A program made the position numbers and the translations under genes. A stretch of DNA of 64,000 nt, taken from NCBI GenBank assembly GCA_030490835.1, contig CM059971.1, forward strand, positions 77,828,224 through 77,892,223, in the 5' to 3' direction. Below, one piece after another: positions 1 through 11,584 of this stretch. The stretch comes from Annona cherimola. Its lineage: Eukaryota > Streptophyta > Magnoliopsida > Magnoliales > Annonaceae. The notes beneath the pieces were generated by a model that did no database searches, was not told the DNA's origin, and saw nothing but the letters and a program-made list of their open reading frames with translations. The first letter of the stretch is position 1. Each line of letters opens with the position of its first letter.

Positions 1-756
1 AACAATAGTGGGTTTTCTGCAAATCTCTGGTTCTCTCATCTGACGGATTCTCTAAAGCTCGATAAAATATGCAAATAGGATTTAACATCGCAGGTTAGCA
101 TATTTGCAATATATCGTATATAATCGTTCCTGTTTATGGAGAAGGTATGTAATCAAGCAGTGGATTAGCTAGTAAATTTTATTTTCTCTTAGTCTATGGG
201 TTGCTATAAACTTTTACAAGCTCTAGTAGGTATTCATAATGTTTTATTTTACGATAAAAAAGATATAAGCTGGCCTGAACTTGCATTTTTATGTAGTTTT
301 GATTTTTAAAAATAAAGCTTAGGGGCATTAACCTCCTTTCGGAAAAAAAAAAGTTGACCGGATGAAAATTTGGGTTAGAATTTTATCAGAAATCTGTTTA
401 CTCGGGTAGTTAAAAAATCGGTCGCTACCTTTAAGTCGGTGCACTGATTAGGAGAAAGAGTAGAAATAATTTTTTGCTAAAATTTAATTTGCGTGGTCAC
501 ACTCTTAAAAAATTGACTAATAAAAGTATATCATTTGTGTAACAACTTTGGACCGAATTCTATATCGAAAAAGAGAAAGTTCTTGGGGTTTATAAGTAGT
601 TCATCAAAAATGTTGAGATGCATTTTAAAATCGTATAACTGAACTGCTAGACCAAAGTGAAGAATATTACACAATAAAGCCCATAGCCCATAAGCCTAAG
701 ATTATTTTTTTTGAATCCGCATTACAAGTGGTATCAAAGTTTATCTCTTCGAATTA
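1..756. other. AT-rich spacer without a recognised gene
   Basis: No open frame with protein-like composition and no terminal repeats were seen on either strand. The stretch is AT-rich intergenic sequence. Confidence 0.5.
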
Positions 757-1655
757 GAGATTTTAATAGTCATTGTCAACCTATCAACTCGTCTATTTAA
801 CCCGTTTATAAATAGGTTTAAGTTGAGATTTTTGAATAAATAGTTTACAATTTGATGACCCATTTAACCATTTAAATAAATAAATAAGTTAGGATTGAAA
901 TTTTACTATCTGTTAACTTATTTAGTAATCCATTTATAACCCATTAAGGAATATGTATATATATTTTATAAAACCTAAACCTATTTTCTCTCATTTAATT
1001 TTTTATTTTCCTTTCTTTGTCTACAACTCTACAACGCCTCTCCTGCTATTATGTCATGATATTTTCATTCCTATTTTTGTCGCCACCTATGAGTGTTGCA
1101 AGTAAGATTTTTCTTCATTCTTTGCCTCTCTGTTTCTCCCCTTTTCCATCCCTTATCATTTCCCTTTTCATCTTTCTTCTTGTTTTTGCTTTTTATCTTT
1201 CTCCTTTTTCTCCTTCCTCCCATCTCTCCCCCTTTGTCTTCAATTATTCCTCTCTTAATCTCTATTACTGTTTTTTTTCTCTCTCTCTATCCTCTTTTTC
1301 TTTGTCTAGCTGAGTCATCATCCTTCTTTGTACTGGTGCATTAAATATATGTCACCCTTCGGATAAAGATATGCCCAAGCTATGTATCCCATCAATGCAA
1401 ATTAATTCACCATAACAATTACAAATAACACGCACTCAACTCTAAATTAGCTTGATTTTGACTTATTTGTAACATATATATACAACCCGTTAATAACCGG
1501 CCAACTTATTTATTAAATGGGTTGTAAATAGGTTATTGTTTAATTTTTTTAAATGAGTTAATAAATAGATTATTGTTGAAATTTTTTTAATGAATTAGAT
1601 TAGGATTAAGCTCCAACCTATCTAACCAAATCCGTTTGTATCCTTACCTCCGATA
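757..1655. mobile_element. AT-rich non-autonomous element, family A copy 1 (possibly hAT-like)
   Basis: The two ends carry the phrase pattern of alternating 'caacccattta' and 'aataaatgggtt' blocks in inverted arrangement. The same arrangement recurs at about 27,855-28,430, including the internal CT-rich block with 'tttctctc' and 'atttaattttttattttc'. Two copies with matching ends and similar middles indicate a transposable element rather than chance AT-richness. Exact ends and target duplications are not clear. The CT-rich middle generates open frames at 1,017-1,344 that are low-complexity and not genes. Confidence 0.45.
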
Positions 1656-1963
1656 GATGTAGTTCAGAAAGTCAAAAATTAAACTAAGTGGAAACAGGTG
1701 GGCCTGCAACAACCCAAAACCAAATTCCACGTCGAAAAGATGAGAGAGTTTCTAAGAGTTTATAAGTAGGTTTTAGATTATATATAGTGTGATGCGTTTT
1801 AAAATCATGGAAGAAATAAAAGTTTTGCAATCAAAAGTTGGTAGGAATTGTTATTTTTTGTTATAACTTATTAGAATAATTGCGAAATAATCATTTGATA
1901 AATATGTGGCCTGATTTCGGTTGATAAATAATTAGAGATTTAATATGCATTTTCCCTCTTCAT

Positions 1964-2694
1964 CAAATATATATATAGAGAGAGTTGTTCCGGTGCAGCG
2001 CAACTGCATTGGAACAGCGGTACATTTGACTAAAAATGGGTCCCACACATATTACAATGCAATGAAACTTTATACAATCATTTATCCATATATAAATTTT
2101 ATAGCAAATGATTTACGTATTAAAAATTCACTTTAAAGTTGTTATTTACATCAAACTATTTTATTACGTTGAATTTGTACCATTTTCAGATGGGGCCTAT
2201 ATACATATATAATTGGGATGAAAATTTGTATGGTAATAAAATATATTATTCTAAATGCAATTTGTGGAGTAGATTATGATTTGATGATCATGTGGAGCTC
2301 ATTTCAGCGATGCTGCACTTAAATATTTCTGATATATATAGGGAGTTGTTCTGGTGTAGCGCAACTGCATCGAAACAACGATACATTTGATAAAAAATGG
2401 GTCTCGCATATATTATAATGCAATGAAACTTTATACAATCATTTATTTATATATAAATTTTATAGCAAATGGTCTATATCTTGAAAAACCACTTTAAAAT
2501 TATTATTTACATCAAACTATTTTATTACATTGAATTTGTACCATTTTCTGATGAGGCCTATGGATGAAAATTGGTATGGTAATAGAATATATTATTCTAA
2601 ATACAATGGGTAGAGTAGATTATGATTTGATGATCATGTGGGGCACATTTCAGCCACGATGCACCTGAGTATTTCTAATATAGATATATATATT
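1964..2694. repeat. Tandem pair of a roughly 360-bp element (family B)
   Basis: Two successive units (about 1,975-2,335 and 2,338-2,690) share the same order of words: 'gagttgttc', 'gcgcaactgcat', 'aatgcaatgaaactttata', 'catcaaactattttatta', 'gatttgatgatcatgtgg'. Each unit ends in a weak inverted match to its start (GTGCAGCGC against GCTGCAC). Both are bounded by ATATATATAG-like sequence, which may be the target duplication. Diverged relatives lie at about 3,290-3,625, 5,166-5,690 and 61,510-61,885. Confidence 0.7.
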
Positions 2695-3289
2695 GTCTTT
2701 GATGTGAAGGACGAACCATCCGAGTGGCCTAAAGTGCATAAAAAGTTTTATTCATCGGTGGTTGCTTTAGCAGGGATAGATGGGTGGATCAGTTTGGGCA
2801 CCTCCCGCTAATATTTGCATCAGCACTGTTCTTATGCTGCCGCCCACATTATATTGCACAGCTGAAAATTTTTTCTTTTTTCTTTTTTTATAAATCTGTA
2901 CGCATCACCAAAATTTTCTTTCCCTGTCAAAATTCATTAAGATTTTGAATTTTTTTATTTTATTTTGATTTTTGAAAATCAACAAAACTGGCATGAAAAT
3001 GTATTGGAAAATATTGTTAAGACTTAAATTCATGAGTTTAGCATCATCATAACCATTTTATTTATTAGTCTACTTCTATATAATTTGGTTAGATAGAAAA
3101 AACAATTCCATATAACTCTCTCAATTTTCAAATTGTTGATTATTGATGTAAAATTCAATGTATTCAATACATTTAACATTAATTGTTTAACTAGAATGTT
3201 AAGTTTCATCCAAATTAAGTATGTACATAAGCCACATTTGCATAAAAATAGATATGTTTGTGTGTAAATTAAAAAAACATGATTGGATT

Positions 3290-3625
3290 TATTCATACAT
3301 ATAATAGAATATAATATTACTTTATAAAATCATTTATCTACATGGTAATGATATTTTATATGGTTTACATATTAAAAATACTACTTAAAACTTGATATTC
3401 GGCATTAAATTATTTTATTAAGTTGATTTTGTACATTTATAGATGGAGTTCATATACAGTGATATTAAACAAATGAAAAAGTTTATATCAAAAAAATAAA
3501 TGAAAAGATTTTCATAACAATATAAATACTGATAAATATAATAGATTGACTGGATTTTTCATCTATCATCAAAATATAAAAATGAAGAAGTTACATAGAA
3601 AAAGAGTTTTATTGAAGTGCAACAA
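3290..3625. repeat. Diverged family B relative
   Basis: The order of motifs matches the tandem pair at 1,964-2,694: 'actttataaaatcatttat', 'attaaaaatactacttaaa', 'aaattattttatta', 'gatggagttcatatacag'. It is closest to the copy at 5,380-5,690. The right end has 'ttacatagaaaaagagttt', resembling the right end of that copy. No coding capacity was seen. Confidence 0.5.
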
Positions 3626-3758
3626 TTTATTTACTACTAATTTAATTTTCAAACATATGATATTTCTTTTTATACAATTCTAATCTCTTAAGAAGTGTTA
3701 TTTCTTGTTGTAAGTATTGTATTGGTTAAAATTAAGTAAAACAAGATTCTGGCAACGC

Positions 3759-3788
3759 ACTACAAGAAAATCTAACATAGATGTTTAA
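3759..3788 (+). mobile_element. CACTA-type terminus (CACTACAAGAAAA)
   Basis: The sequence cactacaagaaaatct is the classic end of a plant CACTA transposon. A Tourist-like MITE sits immediately inside it. An inverted partner resembling 'cttgtagtg' occurs at 6,111-6,119. Its flank does not match, so pairing the two ends is speculative. Confidence 0.35.
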
Positions 3789-4053
3789 GGGGACGTTTGG
3801 TAATGTGTAAAATCGTGGGAAATAGTGGAAAATAGAAAAGAGAATATTTTGAAAAATATATAATTGATAGGAAATGATAGGGGTATAGTTGGAATAAATA
3901 GGTCTGTTGTATGTAGTTGGTAGAGAAAATGATTGGAATATAGGGGTAAAAGTAGAAAAAATAGTGTGATTGATAGAATAATGATTGACCTTGAAAAACT
4001 AAATTTCATGGGAAAACCATAGTTCCCACACTCACATGTTACCAAAAATGGCC
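3789..4053 (-). mobile_element. Tourist-like (PIF/Harbinger) MITE, TSD TAA
   Basis: A 265-bp element starts ggggacgtttggtaatgtg and ends cacatgttaccaaaaatggcc. It is flanked by TAA on both sides (3,786-3,788 and 4,054-4,056). The 3-bp TWA target duplication and the GTTTGG terminal repeat fit PIF/Harbinger MITEs. The interior matches the two adjacent copies at 11,028-11,581 in reverse orientation. Confidence 0.8.
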
Positions 4054-4257
4054 TAACTTTTTGCGTCAAATTTTTTTAATTTAGTTACATAGGGTTAAAG
4101 GTGGCCAAATCTTAGGTTACTTCCAATAGTGAATTTTATTATTATTTGTAGCTAAATTTTATTGAATACTTTAAATGTACTTTTGTTTGTGTTTGATGTA
4201 AAGAAATTTTACACTTAACTTAAATGTCATCAACCGAAAGCAACTAATTATTCGTAG

Positions 4258-5147
4258 CCATGTTGTCAAAACTGAACCGGTTAATAAACCGGTTAAGGGA
4301 CTAGTTCTGGTTTAACTGGTTCAACCATTTATGAAAATTAGATTAAGCTGGTATATATAAAATATTTAATAGATTCTTAAGTTTAAATTCCATAGTTTTA
4401 AATGTTGAAAATAATATAAATTAGAATCATACTTTGAACATTTTTATTCCTACAAAATTTAATTTTTATTTCCCGTGACTCACGCAAAAGCAAAGACCAT
4501 GGCTTCGAAATTAATAGAAAACACCAGTAGCTCCCGGTAAAATCTACACTCCTTATAAGATCCATGTCACTGATTTGCTAACCTTGTAAGATCCACGCCA
4601 TCTAAACAAAATCTGCCCAAACTGACTTTACTATTGTATTCACAACATCCTAAAATATAGAAATCCATACCTAGAACACAAAATTTGGACCTCGAGATCG
4701 TTAGATTTGAGACGCATGCACACAATAGTTTCGTACACCACGATGTACCATACGTACGTTTCTTTCTTCATCACTACGAAGCGTCTAGACAACCCTAGCA
4801 TCTTCATTCTTCACAAACCCATCTTGCAACCGTTGTTGCTGCTTCACATCGTCACCACTAACGATCCATTCAAGCTGCCGTTCCGACCGGGAATCCATCA
4901 GACCTGCAACCATCTGCCCTACATTGTCTCTGTCCATCTTCTTCAATGACAGTCAATGAGAAAAAACTCATCACTGCTATATTCTTGTTTTATCTAGTAG
5001 CTAACCGGTTTGATCAGCCGACCCAAAAATTGGTTAGATCGGTGGTTAAACTAGTTCTTGCCAGTTAGATTAGGCTGGATGGGAACCAGGGTGAATCGGA
5101 TCGGGCTAGTGATCAATTCGTGATTGAACCGATTGATTTACAATGTT
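4258..5147. mobile_element. Non-autonomous element with AACCGGTT-rich ends (hAT-like)
   Basis: The left end 'tgttgtcaaaactgaaccgg' is imperfectly inverted at the right end near 5,110-5,145 ('gattgaaccgattgattta' then 'caatgttgg'). The subterminal regions are rich in accggtt, as in the shorter element at 20,897-21,055 inside the cysteine protease intron. The middle (4,480-4,960) is less AT-rich. It has an 80-codon open frame at 4,707-4,949 that I do not recognise. Confidence 0.5.
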
Positions 5148-5165
5148 GGGTTGTAGTTAGATAGG

Positions 5166-5690
5166 CCTACTTCTATGCGACCAGATTACATAGAAGCGGT
5201 TCCATGTAATCTCCTCAAATTTTAAGATTTTGATACTTAATGAAAAATATAATACATTCATTGTATTAACATTATTTATTTAGCTATGAAACCAAGTTTC
5301 ATCTAAATCTAATATGTATATAGGTCATATTTGCTCAAAAATAAGTACATTTATATGTAAAATAGAAAAAATGCTTAGATTCATTCATATATGTATTGGA
5401 ATGTAATAATACTTTATAAAATAATTTATTTATTAATGATATTTTTGACGATTTAAATGTTGAAAATACTACTTAAAAATTGTTATTTAGCATTAAATTA
5501 TTATTATGTTGATTTTATGTACTAGCAGATGGGCCCATATACAGTGATATTAGACAAATGAAAATTTTCCATAATAATACAATTGATGCTAAACACAATA
5601 AATAGAGTGAATTTTTCATCAACCATTTAGATGTTAAAAATGGAAAGGGTTGCATAGAAAGGAGGTTTCATAGAAGCATGCCTGGTAGTT
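5166..5690. repeat. Diverged family B relative with terminal inverted repeats
   Basis: The left end 'aggcctacttctatgcgacc' is inverted at the right end, near 'gtttcatagaagcatgcct'. The interior follows the family B motif order ('ttataaaataatttattta', 'aaatactacttaaaaa', 'gggcccatatacagtgata'). It is non-coding. Confidence 0.5.
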
Positions 5691-5730
5691 AAATAATTAA
5701 TTGCAACCAAAATCCATTTAATGCATCTAA

Positions 5731-5990
5731 GATATGTTTGGTAATTAATAAAACTATTGAATCAAAATTTTATATGGAGTTATTTTTTAAATAAAAAAAA
5801 GTAATGTAATATGATAGGAGCAATGATAGCGAGCAAAAAGAATAAAATTAAAATAAATAAAATAATTATATAAAAAATTATAGAAAAATAATTAAAAGTA
5901 GAGCAATGGTATAGTAAATTCTGAAGAAATAATTAAAAAATAAGATATTACCGATAAATATAAATTTTACATTGAAAAGTTTTAATGAAA
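5731..5990 (+). mobile_element. Degenerate Tourist-like MITE
   Basis: The left end 'atatgtttggtaatta' and the internal motifs 'taatatgataggagcaatgat', 'aaaattaaaataaata' and 'attgaaaagttttaatgaaaa' align with intact copies at 29,081 and 34,612. The right terminus is lost or heavily mutated. Confidence 0.5.
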
Positions 5991-6402
5991 AACTAAAGTA
6001 CCTAAAATATATATTACATGTAGTCGAAAAATTAGCTACATTATATATTGAAATTTGTTGTAATTTAAGATTTGTTAGACTACTTAAATACTCTGATGTT
6101 TCAAGCTTCTCTTGTAGTGAAATTTCCGGTAGATTACTTAAATCGTTTCAAGCCTTATTTCCAGCATTAATTGCCGGTATATATACGTCTTGCCATCAAA
6201 CGGTTGGATTTACCATTGAATCTAGTCAGACCAGAAATTGATGTTTGCAATTCTATGTTTTAGAATCATCTTAACTTGATTAGCAAAATGATGCTCTCGA
6301 TTAATTCCTTATTAAAGAATTAAATTTAACTGGATCTTTTAGAGAACGTTTGAGACCATTTTGCACTCTTGAAGATGATGAGTCCATCTAGTTCTGAAAA
6401 AC

Positions 6403-6439
6403 ATGGTACTCTATTATTTTTAAAAAAAAAATGGTACTC
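6403..6439 (+). mobile_element. Micro-insertion: short poly(A) tail between ATGGTACTC repeats
   Basis: ATGGTACTC occurs at 6,403-6,411 and again at 6,431-6,439. The 19 bp between them are 'tattatttttaaaaaaaaa'. This is the form expected of an extremely 5'-truncated LINE or SINE insertion with a target-site duplication of at least 9 bp. Confidence 0.4.
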
Positions 6440-6666
6440 AGCAAGAGGGAAAATGGTAAAAAAAAAAAATATTACGAAGAAAAATAAATATAAACAAGTG
6501 AAAGAAAGAGAAAAATAATTTGATATTGACTATAGTAAGTATATAAACTATAAAGTAATTAATTAATTAATAATGAAAAAAGCATAACTGATAGATAATT
6601 ATTAATATTTTTCCCCTTTGTCAAATGAATTGGAAACGCAACTAATATTTAGAAGATCAGAAGAAC

Positions 6667-7175
6667 ATGACCAACGGAAGACAACTATACATAGAAGATT
6701 AGAAAATAAAACCTGTTTTGGGGACCACTGCATTAATTAGTAAGACCTTGTACTCTGCATCGAAATTTAAAGGAAAGTCACACTACAAGAAAATTAATAT
6801 TTTATAATATAAAAAGGACTAAAATGTCTCTATTTTTTAAATTCAAAAAATCCAAAAATGATAAAACTAGATAAATATATTAAATTCACTTAGATTAATA
6901 GTTCTATAGAAAATTTTAAGAAATCAACAAATGGATTAAATAGTAATTATTCTCTTTGAGGGAAATAGTCATCGATATGATGTTGACAAGCTTTTGCGGA
7001 AAAGAAAAAGAGAGTCGTGGCCAAACTCGTATAGTAAAATATTAATTTTCTTGTAGGGTAACTTTCCTTTAAATTTTGATGCAGAGTACATGGTCTTACT
7101 AATTAATGCAATGGTCGCCAAAACAGGTTTTATTTTCTAATCTTCTGTGTATAGTTGTCTTCGATTGGTCATGTT
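6667..7175. mobile_element. Large palindrome: 150-bp inverted arms with CACTA-like inner ends
   Basis: The left arm (about 6,667-6,820) and right arm (about 7,030-7,173) are near-identical inverted copies. They share aacatgacc, gaagacaactatacat, gattagaaaataaaacctg, cattaattagtaagacc and aaatttaaaggaaagt. CACTACAAGAAAATTAATA starts at 6,781 and its inverted partner TTTTCTTGTAGGG ends at 7,058. The CACTA-like termini therefore lie inside the arms rather than at their tips. The loop of about 210 bp is AT-rich and non-coding. A transcript would fold into a long hairpin. Confidence 0.7.
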
Positions 7176-7251
7176 TTTTTTTAGCCCATGTACTTTGCAC
7201 CCCGTGCACACTATTGGAATCCTTCACTTTAAATACAAGTTTTTAGACCAG

Positions 7252-7512
7252 AAGTGTGTTTGGTAATTCTAAGAAAATGTAAGTTAAAACTTTTCACTTT
7301 CTATAATTCTATAATTATCTTATTTTTTAATTATTTCTTCATATTTTTCTATATAACTACCTTACTTTTCAATCATTCCTATTCAACTACCTACAGAACT
7401 AACCTCTCTATTTTAACTTTATCCTCTTTACTTCTATTATATCATATTATTTTACAATTTTTACTTCATAAAACTTTTCATTAAAAATTTTATTCATTCT
7501 CAAAAATATACC
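7252..7512 (-). mobile_element. Tourist-like MITE
   Basis: The ends are 'aagtgtgtttggtaatt' and 'tctcaaaaatataccc'. Internally, 'aaaacttttcactttctata', 'aattatttcttcatatttt' and 'ttttaactttatcctcttta' match the reverse complement of the copies at 34,612 and 29,081. Target duplications are not clear. The open frame across it is a by-product. Confidence 0.65.
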
Positions 7513-7739
7513 CTATGTCAAAAAAGTCCTTTTAACAATCATATAAAAGAAGATTGTTATTAAAAATAGAAAATTTATCGACAATTTAACAAAATTGTGA
7601 ATAAAAACTTTTTGTTGCAACGAAAATGTGAAGTATACATACAGCAAGTGCTGGAACATCCTTTTTTTAATATAAAAATACAAAAAACAAAAGTCGCATT
7701 CGCGAGAAGAATCAAGGAAAATGGACCACATTTTTTAAA

Positions 7740-7989
7740 TTAAGGGACCAAAAATCTCAGGTTGGGTCCGCTACCCACCATTCAATCATTCATTGGCGTT
7801 GGCACTTGGCACCACTACTGACCGGCTCCTTGGCGCATGCCTGGACTACTGACTTAAGCCCATGGGCCGATACCCAACCCACATCGCCACTGCCACCGGC
7901 GGCTGAGAGCACCGGCGTCACCAAATTTCCACAAGAATCGATGGCAGCTGTCTTGCGCGTTGTGAGCCGCAAACATGGGCCCGCCTAGA
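7740..7989. other. GC-rich island of unknown origin
   Basis: About 250 bp are much more GC-rich than the surroundings (for example 'gccactgccaccggcggctg'). Both strands are open for 60 codons. Neither translation resembles a family I know, and no splice structure or promoter is evident. It could be a gene fragment carried by the adjacent foldback or a decayed exon. Confidence 0.35.
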
Positions 7990-8320
7990 GGCCTGATCTT
8001 ATCAGGCCGGACGCACGGACCTAAAAATGTATTTTTTTATTTTTTTCATGGTTAAGTAAATTTATGTGTATTAAATCTATAAACAAAATTTTATCATTTT
8101 TGGATATTTTTAAGTATTTTTTTGAATTTTTAAACACAGTGACATTTTAGATTAGAAAATTATGGAAATGCCACTGTGTTTAAAAATCCAAAAAAATATT
8201 TAAAAACATTCAAAAATAGTAAAACTTGATTTATAAATTTAATACATCTAGATTTACTTACCATGAAAAAAAATAAATAAAAAAAAAAAAGTTTTCAGGC
8301 CGGACGCACGGTCAGGCGCC
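7990..8320. mobile_element. Foldback element with GTGGCATTTTA-type core
   Basis: The sequence is inverted around about 8,150: 'catggttaagtaaatttat' against 'aaatctagatttacttaccatg', and 'cacagtgacattttag' against 'gaaatgccactgtg'. The same core ('agtggcattttag') is in the elements at 14,402 and 18,614. A 16-bp GC-rich motif, CAGGCCGGACGCACGG, flanks the core in direct orientation (8,002-8,017 and 8,298-8,313). Confidence 0.6.
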
Positions 8321-10117
8321 GCCCGGCCAATGGGGCGAAATGCAAAAGTAATCCTCAATCAACTCCTACGGGGTCGCAAGTTGCGCCAGCCCACTTGTAA
8401 ACGCCGTCAACTGCTATTGAGCCGATGCGTGTTCTCATATCAACATTGTCGACCTTGTATATTTATCTTGGAGCTGTGTGTCTCCCTGTTTCCGTATGGT
8501 GTCCTCAAATAACTGTGAGTCTCCCTGTTTCCATATGCTGTCTTCAAGTTATTTAGGTGGAGCTTTTTATCTCTCTAAATTTTCTAAGAGGAGCAATTTG
8601 TCTCCGAAAAAACTTGTAAAAATATCTTAGAACTTCACTGTAATAGATATTCGAGATGAATATCAAATATATATCAACAAAAAAAGCTCCATCAAGGTCC
8701 TGTCAATACACCAGTTTTCATTTTATTTTGGCACACTATCCATTCATGAAAATTTTGAGAAAAGTATGAAAAGCAGAAATTTCTTTTTTTCATAATTTCT
8801 TCACTTCAAGATTTATCCGTAAATCATCTAATTTATCTATAGTAGTGTTCCTAATCCATCACAAATCCCTTTGTAGTAAGATTAGCGTCCAAGCATCATC
8901 CAACTATTAGATCAGACCTAATCCCAAGTAATCACTTGATCCAACGGTTTAAATTCCTTTATTTTGAGCTCTTTCTAAGCACATGGATCTCTTAATTAGC
9001 ATGAGTTGGTTATGATCATGCCTAACTATCTGACAGCCCATCTAATTAAGAGAGTAGGGCCATTCATTCATTTTTTCCTGGTTGTACTTCATTTTTTATT
9101 ATTTTTATTGTTCCGTACGGGATCTTCTCATTTTCATCTTATCTACAAATGGAGCCCATGAATCCTTACAAATTTGCAATAACCAACTTACATGATTAGA
9201 GAGAAAATCAAAACTCTTCTATGGGAGACACAACTCCCACACGGAAGATATAGCTCCTACTAGGATTTGATCATAGATCAATGGAGAATGACAACAACTA
9301 ATTCCAACGGGACTATGCCCATGTTGGCTCATTTCTTTTCATTACTTAAGTAAGTTATTTAACAAGCTAATCAAAGAAGCTTAATCTTTAATTGATGACT
9401 TCTCAAGCTTCTTAATGACTCACTTAATATGGAATTTGGATTGTTCTTCACAATATTTGGTTTTGCTTATAAAAAAGTAGAGTTTGACCACACCACAATG
9501 AGCTTGGTCATTAAAAAAAATTTGTTGTGAGCTAAATTGCAAAAGGTTCAAGTAGATTCGTTCTATCAGTGATCTACATAAATTAAGAAAGTAAATGTTG
9601 TTATCATTTAGATGATTACATAGTTGACGTAAGTGAGTTAAAGGTGTATAGGGTAGGAGATCCATAGATCAAAGTTAAACATTTACCTTATTATCCTTTC
9701 CTATAATTGTCTTTTGTTAGTTGTCTAGTCCAAAGTATGTGACAAGATAAAAATAGTAAATATTAATCAATAAAAGCCAAGAAAATTCTTTCTTTTTAGT
9801 GCACATTTAATGCTAATCGTGTATTTATTTCATATACTTTTTTCTTTTCTATTGTAAATATCCAAAATCTTATGTTTATCTTAAAGAAAAATCTTATGTT
9901 TACCTTAGAAATGGAAGCTTACAACTCTACATGACTCATCTAAATATTAGATTAACGCTATCTGAATAATATATTTACTTCATGTACTTCTTTTGTTTCC
10001 GATGTAAGCTATCAGATTTTTTTTCAATGAAAGTAAGCTGATTTAGGCTAATAATGAAAGTACACGATTCTCGAAGGCTCATATGATCAACAGGAGATAA
10101 GTGCCCAGTACATAGGG
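8321..10117. other. Spacer without a recognised gene
   Basis: No convincing gene or complete mobile element was seen. A small imperfect tandem repeat near 8,476-8,555 carries 'gtctccctgtttcc' twice, spaced about 42 bp apart. The remainder is AT-rich. Confidence 0.4.
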
Positions 10118-10806
10118 TGCAACTCCGCTCATAAAATTCAAGTTTATTTTCACCTTATCCTAATCCTATTTATAAATTATTAATCCTAATCTTATTTGTA
10201 AAATCTAAACTCTAACTCTATTTTTTAAAAAAGTTAGGTTCGAATTGAGTTTCATGTTCGAATTTAAATTAATGAATTTATATTTTATTTAAAAGTGATA
10301 AGTTTAAAATTTCATGTAAATGTATAATAACAACAAATAAACATAATAATATATAATCAAACTATAGACTTTCAAACAATAGCAATATAAAAATATTTCT
10401 AAAAAAAATTAAACATAAAAAAGATAAATGAAGAAAATTAATGAATATAAAGATAAATTATAGAAATAAAAAATAAATATAAATGAAAATAATATAGTTA
10501 TTTATAAATACTTACAATATGTCAAACACGCATTGAAAGTTTGAAACATAAATATAAATAATATAAAATATACAAATATAAAGAAATATTGTTGAGATAT
10601 TATATATAATATATTTTATAATAAATATAAAAAGAGAAATCGGGCTCGAGTTCAAGTTCGCTTGAACCCGAACCCTATTATATTTATAAATCAAGTTTCT
10701 CAGGTTCAGTTCTTCAAACTCAAGTTGTAAAAAAACAAGTTTTAGTACGGTTGGAAATCGGGCTTGGTAGACCAAGTTCGGGCTTAATGGGCCCAAGTTG
10801 CACCCC
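10118..10806. mobile_element. hAT-like non-autonomous element with TAGGGTGCAACT ends
   Basis: The left end tagggtgcaact and right end aagttgcacccctacc are inverted repeats. The subterminal regions contain 'aatcctatttataaat' blocks on the left and 'gggctcgagttcaagttcg' on the right, a pattern common in plant hAT derivatives. No transposase was seen. A related fragment with 'gggtgcaattgggc' occurs near 63,805. Confidence 0.55.
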
Positions 10807-11027
10807 TACCTACCTGTACATGATGTATTTATTTTATTTTAATATGATTTACTTTATATATTTACTTTTATAGATGTTTGAATTGCATGGTATCTTAGGC
10901 CGATAATGAAAGTTTACAATTCTCGATTGCTCGCCTAATATGAGATCAAACTTATTAATTTTATATCCTTTTTTTTAATATATTTTGCTTTATACATTCA
11001 TCCATTAGCGCTATGTATTTTATTTTA

Positions 11028-11300
11028 GGGAACGTTTGGTAACGTCCCACCATGGTAATCATGGTTTTTCCATGGTATTTCGTTTCCCAATGCTAATTAT
11101 TATTCTATCAATCATACTATTTTTTTCACTTTTACCCCTACATTCCAATCATTTCCCCTATCAACTATATACAACAAACCTATTTATTCCAACTATACAT
11201 CTATCATTTCCTATCAATCACACATTTTTCAAAAAATTCTCTTTTTCATTTTCCACCCTTTCCCACAATCCCATTATTTTACACCTATCCAAACATCCTC
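11028..11300 (+). mobile_element. Tourist-like MITE, TSD TTA (left of an adjacent pair)
   Basis: A 273-bp element begins gggaacgtttggtaacgt and ends cctatccaaacatcctc. It is flanked by TTA at 11,025-11,027 and 11,301-11,303. Its neighbour at 11,309 is the same length and orientation and clearly the same subfamily. The open frames through both copies ('MVFRFPMLIIILSI' and similar) are shared MITE sequence, not genes. Confidence 0.85.
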
Positions 11301-11308
11301 TTAATTAA

Positions 11309-11581
11309 GGGGACGTTTGGATAGGTGTAACCATGGGAACCATGGTTTTTCCATGGTATTTTGTTTCCCAATATTAATTATTATTCTATCAATCATATTG
11401 CTTTTTCCACTTTTACTCCTACATTCCAATCATTTTTCCTACCAACTACATACAACAACCCTATTTATTTCAACTATACATCTATCATTTCCTATCAATC
11501 ACACATTTTTCAAAAAATTCTCTTTTTCATTTCCCACCATTTCCCACCATCCCATCATTTTACACCTATCCAAACATACCC
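11309..11581 (+). mobile_element. Tourist-like MITE, TSD TAA (right of an adjacent pair)
   Basis: A 273-bp element begins ggggacgtttggataggtgt and ends acacctatccaaacataccc. Its terminal inverted repeat is near-perfect over about 20 bp. It is flanked by TAA at 11,306-11,308 and 11,582-11,584. Only 8 bp separate it from the left copy. Confidence 0.88.
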
Positions 11582-11584
11582 TAA

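Noticed and set aside
1017..1344. Hydrophobic 83-98 codon frames
   Set aside because: A CT-rich low-complexity tract inside a repeat element gives Leu/Ser/Phe-rich translations on any frame.
3759..6119. A 2.4-kb CACTA element between CACTACAAG and CTTGTAGTG
   Set aside because: The flanking trinucleotides differ, the subterminal regions do not match, and no transposase remains; the ends may be unrelated.
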